In this document: one piece after another, positions 60,938-64,000 of the stretch
Position numbering within the stretch: the stretch's first letter is position 1
How the letters are laid out: each line of letters opens with the position of its first letter
From: Acinetobacter sedimenti
Lineage (GTDB): Bacteria > Pseudomonadota > Gammaproteobacteria > Pseudomonadales > Moraxellaceae
Direction of reading: 5' to 3'
Length of the DNA: 64,000 nt
Assembly (NCBI RefSeq): GCF_022601685.1
Contig: NZ_JAKUML010000001.1
Location: 62,001 to 126,000, forward strand
The notes under the pieces: model-generated
Databases searched by the model: none
The model's input: only the letters and a program-made list of their open reading frames with translations
What the model was told of the DNA's origin: nothing
Made by a program: the position numbers and the translations under genes

Positions 60938-62347
60938 TTACAGATCAAACAACTTACCTGGATTCATTACATTGTTTGGATCAAAGACTTGTTTTAAGGC
61001 TTTCATATAGCCGATTTCAGTGTCTGAGCGAGTGTAGTCGAGATACGGTTTTTTGGTCATGCCAACACCATGCTCCGCCGAGATTGAGCCGTTATATTTC
61101 TTTACAGTTTCAAAGACATACTTATTCACCACCTGACATTTTGCGAAGAATTCATCTTTAGTTAAATTCGCAGGCTTTAAGATGTTTAAGTGCAAATTGC
61201 CATCGCCAATATGCCCAAACCAACAAATCTCAAAATCAGGATAATTCTCCGTCACGATTTGGTCAATCTCGGCAATGAATGCAGGCACATGGGTAATCAG
61301 TACCGAAATGTCATTTTTATATGGCGTAAATGGGGCAATCGACTCGGAAATATCTTCACGTAGTCGCCAAAGGTTCTGTACTTGCTCAAGATTTTGGCTC
61401 ATTACACCATCAAGCACCCAACCTTGTTCCATGCAGTGCTCGAACAACTCCATGGCTTTGTCCATGATCGGCTCAAACGGTGCTTCAAACTCAAGCAACA
61501 CGTAGAACGGACATTGACTTTCAAATGGACGCTGTACATGACCATGATCGAGGACTTTTTGCATGGCGACTTCACCGAAAAACTCGAATGCAGTCAGGTC
61601 AATTTTGCTTTGGAATGTATGCAATACAGGCATCACCGCATCAAAATTCGGCACACCAAGCACGAGAACTTGTAAGTCTTGCGGTTGACGTTCGAGCTTC
61701 ATTTCTGCTTCGGTGACAATGCCAAGCGTACCTTCACCACCGATGAATAAATGCTGTAGCGCATAGCCTGTAGCATTTTTGATCATGCCTTTATTAATAT
61801 GTAATACATCGCCTTTGCCCGTGACCACGGTCAAACCAAGTACCCAGTTACGCGTCATACCATATTTGATGACTTTGATCCCGCCTGCATTGGTGCCGAT
61901 ATTGCCACCGATCTGACTTGAGCCAGCTGATGCAAAATCGACTGGATAATATAAACCTTGCGACTCGGCATAGTCTTGCAGTTGTTCAGTCACCATACCT
62001 GCTTGGATATGTACCATACGATCGGCTGGATAGAAGTTCAGCACTTTATTCATGCGATCAAGGCTCACCACCATTTCGCCATTAGATGCGACTGCACCTG
62101 CAGATAAACCTGTACGACCGCCAGATGGTGTGATGGCGATATTGAATTGATTGGCTATTTTAACCAAATCCGCCACTTCTTGTGTGGTGCTTGGGAAAAC
62201 GATCACACTTGGGTTTGGCTCAAAATGTTTGGTCCAGTCTTTACCCCAGGTCATCAGGGCGTCGGTGTCAGTTTTGACACGTTGTTCACCGACAATGTTT
62301 TGAATAGCGGTAAGAAAATCAGTAGGTAAATTGACAGAAGCATTCAT
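60938..62347 (-). CDS. FAD-linked dehydrogenase, probably D-2-hydroxyglutarate dehydrogenase
   Basis: 469 aa of the GlcD/D-lactate dehydrogenase family: FAD-binding PCMH domain (PSVIVFPSTTQEVADLVK, TPSGGRTGLSAGA, GGNIGTNAGGIKVIKYG), then the oxidase C-terminal domain with the metal-site motif FGHIGDGNLHLN and the end EHGVGMTKKPYL...DPNNVMNPGKLFDL. Divergent from serA by about 100 bases. In Pseudomonas an adjacent enzyme of this type oxidises the D-2-hydroxyglutarate that SerA makes; by context the same role is likely. Glycolate or D-lactate cannot be excluded. Confidence 0.85.
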   Translation of the reverse strand: MNASVNLPTDFLTAIQNIVGEQRVKTDTDALMTWGKDWTKHFEPNPSVIVFPSTTQEVADLVKIANQFNIAITPSGGRTGLSAGAVASNGEMVVSLDRMNKVLNFYPADRMVHIQAGMVTEQLQDYAESQGLYYPVDFASAGSSQIGGNIGTNAGGIKVIKYGMTRNWVLGLTVVTGKGDVLHINKGMIKNATGYALQHLFIGGEGTLGIVTEAEMKLERQPQDLQVLVLGVPNFDAVMPVLHTFQSKIDLTAFEFFGEVAMQKVLDHGHVQRPFESQCPFYVLLEFEAPFEPIMDKAMELFEHCMEQGWVLDGVMSQNLEQVQNLWRLREDISESIAPFTPYKNDISVLITHVPAFIAEIDQIVTENYPDFEICWFGHIGDGNLHLNILKPANLTKDEFFAKCQVVNKYVFETVKKYNGSISAEHGVGMTKKPYLDYTRSDTEIGYMKALKQVFDPNNVMNPGKLFDL

Positions 62348-62449
62348 AGTGCTAAACCCAAATATCGAGATAAAAAGACATGATTAAAAGCCATTGGATA
62401 TATGTTATCATACTGCGATTCAATTTTTGGCCTTTGTAGCGGAGTCGTG

Positions 62450-63679
62450 ATGAGCCAACTTTCACTTCCAAAAGATAAAATTCGTTTCCTCTTGTTAGAA
62501 GGTGTGCATCAAAATGCCATCGATACTTTGAACGCAGCAGGTTATACCAATATCGATTATCGTAAAACTGCGCTTGAAGGAGATGAGCTAAAAGAAGCGA
62601 TCCAAGATGCCCATTTCGTTGGGATTCGTTCACGTACCCAGTTGACTGAGGAAGTGATTGAGTCGGCGAATAAATTGATCGCCATTGGTTGCTTCTGTAT
62701 TGGTACCAACCAAGTAGACTTGAAAGCCGCTATGGCGCGTGGTATTCCAGTATTTAATGCACCGTATTCGAATACCCGTTCAGTTGCAGAATTGGTCTTG
62801 GCGCAAGCGATCCTATTGCTTCGTCGTGTCCCTGAAAAAAATATGGTATGTCACCGTGGTGGTTGGGACAAGTCTGCTGTGGGTTCGTATGAAACACGTG
62901 GTAAGACTTTGGGTATCGTTGGTTATGGTTCGATCGGCTCACAACTTTCTGTGATCGCAGAAAGCTTGGGTATGCACGTGATCTATTATGATGTCGTGAC
63001 CAAGTTGCCACTCGGTAATGCACGTCAAGTCGGTTCAATGGGTGAGCTACTTGCCAATGCTGATGTTGTGTCGCTTCATGTACCTGAAGTGCCATCTACA
63101 CGTTACTTCTTTACCAAAGAGCAATTTGCTCAGATGAAAGAAGGCGCAATCTTTATGAATGCGGCTCGTGGTACGTGTGTAGTCATCGAAGATTTGGCTG
63201 ATGCGTTGAAATCAGGTCATTTGGGCGGTGCAGCAGTAGATGTATTCCCGAAAGAGCCGAAAGCCAATGGTGAAGAATTCCAATCTCCGCTACGTGGTCT
63301 AGACAATGTGATCTTGACACCACACGTTGGTGGTTCAACCATGGAAGCGCAGGCGAACATCGGTCTTGAAGTTGGTGAGAAATTCGTTGCGTATTCTGAC
63401 AAAGGTATGACTTTATCTGCGGTGAACTTCCCTGAGATCGCATTGCCATTGACCGAAGGTCAACATCGCCTATTGCACATTCATAAGAATGTTCCGGGTG
63501 TATTGTCAAAAATCAACACACTATTTGCTGAGCAAGGCATCAATATCGCAGGTCAATCTTTGATGACTAAAGGCGATGTCGGTTACTTGGTCATGGATGT
63601 GGACGCATCTGCATCACAAGAAGCCTTGGATACTTTGTATAATGTCGAAGGTACGATTCGAGTACGTGTTTTATTCTAA
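62450..63679 (+). CDS. serA: SerA, D-3-phosphoglycerate dehydrogenase
   Basis: First enzyme of serine synthesis. 409 aa: NAD motif GYGSIGSQL, catalytic Arg in NAARGTCV, Glu and His in TPHVGGS, and a C-terminal ACT domain (VPGVLSKINTLFAEQGINIAGQSL) that binds the serine feedback inhibitor. The ATG at 62450 has CGGAG upstream; the frame opens at 62402. Length is the same as the short E. coli type. Confidence 0.97.
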   Translation: MSQLSLPKDKIRFLLLEGVHQNAIDTLNAAGYTNIDYRKTALEGDELKEAIQDAHFVGIRSRTQLTEEVIESANKLIAIGCFCIGTNQVDLKAAMARGIPVFNAPYSNTRSVAELVLAQAILLLRRVPEKNMVCHRGGWDKSAVGSYETRGKTLGIVGYGSIGSQLSVIAESLGMHVIYYDVVTKLPLGNARQVGSMGELLANADVVSLHVPEVPSTRYFFTKEQFAQMKEGAIFMNAARGTCVVIEDLADALKSGHLGGAAVDVFPKEPKANGEEFQSPLRGLDNVILTPHVGGSTMEAQANIGLEVGEKFVAYSDKGMTLSAVNFPEIALPLTEGQHRLLHIHKNVPGVLSKINTLFAEQGINIAGQSLMTKGDVGYLVMDVDASASQEALDTLYNVEGTIRVRVLF

Positions 63680-63710
63680 GTATCGTTAAAGCAATAATCC
63701 TACAAAATCT

Positions 63711-63736
63711 AAACCATTCTTCGGGATGGTTTTTTA
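63711..63736 (+). terminator. Terminator of serA
   Basis: AAACCAT and ATGGTTT pair around TCTTCGGG, followed by T. Also near the end of the convergent gene. Confidence 0.8.
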
Positions 63737-63761
63737 ATGGGCTGAGCGTGGGTTGAATCCG

Positions 63762-63998
63762 CTAATTCAATAGTTGTAATTGTTTGAGTTTTTTCCAATC
63801 AACAAGGGAAACTTGATCTTTGGCAATCCAAAGATGAATTGGCTTTTCATCTTTATTTTCAAATTGAAAGAACAATAATATACCAAAGGATTGAATTGAT
63901 TTTAATTCGGCTTGCTGTTGAAGATTTGATTTAACGACTTGAGAATTTTTAAGTGAATTTTTTGCGAGTGTCCACGTGTTTTGATCTAAATGTGCCAT
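63762..63998 (-). CDS. YgfX/CptA-like protein, probably cut by the window end
   Basis: Minus-strand ORF reaching the window edge. The C-terminal segment KPIHLWIAKDQVSLVDWKKL resembles the end of YgfX (CptA)-type small membrane proteins (HLWLA.D....EWRDL). The start, ATG at 63998, lacks the membrane helices expected at the N-terminus, so the true gene likely begins beyond 64000. YgfX partners SdhE in other bacteria and has been described as a toxin and as an envelope protein; no role can be assigned here. Confidence 0.5.
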   Translation of the reverse strand: MAHLDQNTWTLAKNSLKNSQVVKSNLQQQAELKSIQSFGILLFFQFENKDEKPIHLWIAKDQVSLVDWKKLKQLQLLN

Positions 63999-64000
63999 TG

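Overview
The window is a chromosomal segment of a gammaproteobacterium, most likely Acinetobacter (Moraxellaceae). This is inferred from moderately low GC, from Pseudomonas-like regulators (PilS/PilR next to a GacA homologue), from a dcw cluster that lacks mraZ and stops after mraY, and from the gene orders zur-znuCB/znuA followed by atpIBEFHAGDC, fadBA, and pbpG near serA. Species cannot be fixed from the sequence alone. No rRNA, tRNA, CRISPR array, prophage or intact insertion sequence was recognised. Most of the window is core metabolism.

Layout. 0-3.7 kb: riboflavin genes ribD and ribE with an orphan adenine-specific DNA methyltransferase between them. 3.5-9.3 kb: two small envelope proteins, avtA and the fatty-acid oxidation operon fadBA. 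9.3-14 kb: a secreted protein of unknown function, a FrnE/DsbA-like oxidoreductase and the divergent zinc-uptake locus (zur-znuC-znuB / znuA) with a perfect Zur-like palindrome between the two arms. 14-21.5 kb: the complete F1Fo ATP synthase operon behind a strong sigma-70-type promoter. 21.5-28.5 kb: guaA, then an AT-rich two-gene insert (DUF3883-type PD-(D/E)XK nuclease plus a small acidic protein), pirin, an OsmC-family protein, a ybaK gene broken by an in-frame TAA at codon 10, pncA and ssb. 28.5-34.2 kb: yajR, uvrA, sstT. 34.3-38 kb: an isolated KAP-type P-loop NTPase beside ilvD. 38.3-45.8 kb: rsmH-ftsL-ftsI-murE-murF-mraY, the first half of the division/cell-wall cluster. 45.8-55.6 kb: rlmA, a two-helix ion-channel-like membrane protein, a coiled-coil protein, holC, pepA, the divergent lptFG pair, gpmI and a CtpA-type protease. 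55.6-60.7 kb: pilR, pilS and gacA on the minus strand and pbpG diverging from them. 60.9-64 kb: a D-2-hydroxyglutarate dehydrogenase-like flavoprotein divergent from serA, then the C-terminal part of a YgfX-like protein cut by the window end.

How genes work together: ZnuA/B/C import zinc under Zur; FadB/FadA form the beta-oxidation multienzyme; RsmH through MraY supply septum formation and peptidoglycan precursors; LptF/LptG form the membrane part of the LPS exporter; SerA and the neighbouring D-2-HG dehydrogenase are plausibly coupled through 2-hydroxyglutarate.

The best candidates for undescribed biology are the DUF3883 nuclease/acidic-protein pair, the stand-alone KAP NTPase and the orphan methyltransferase, all sitting as accessory genes between housekeeping genes. 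Clustered inverted repeats also lie in the ribD-methyltransferase, atpC-guaA and post-guaA gaps, two of them beginning on or next to the stop codon of the upstream gene.
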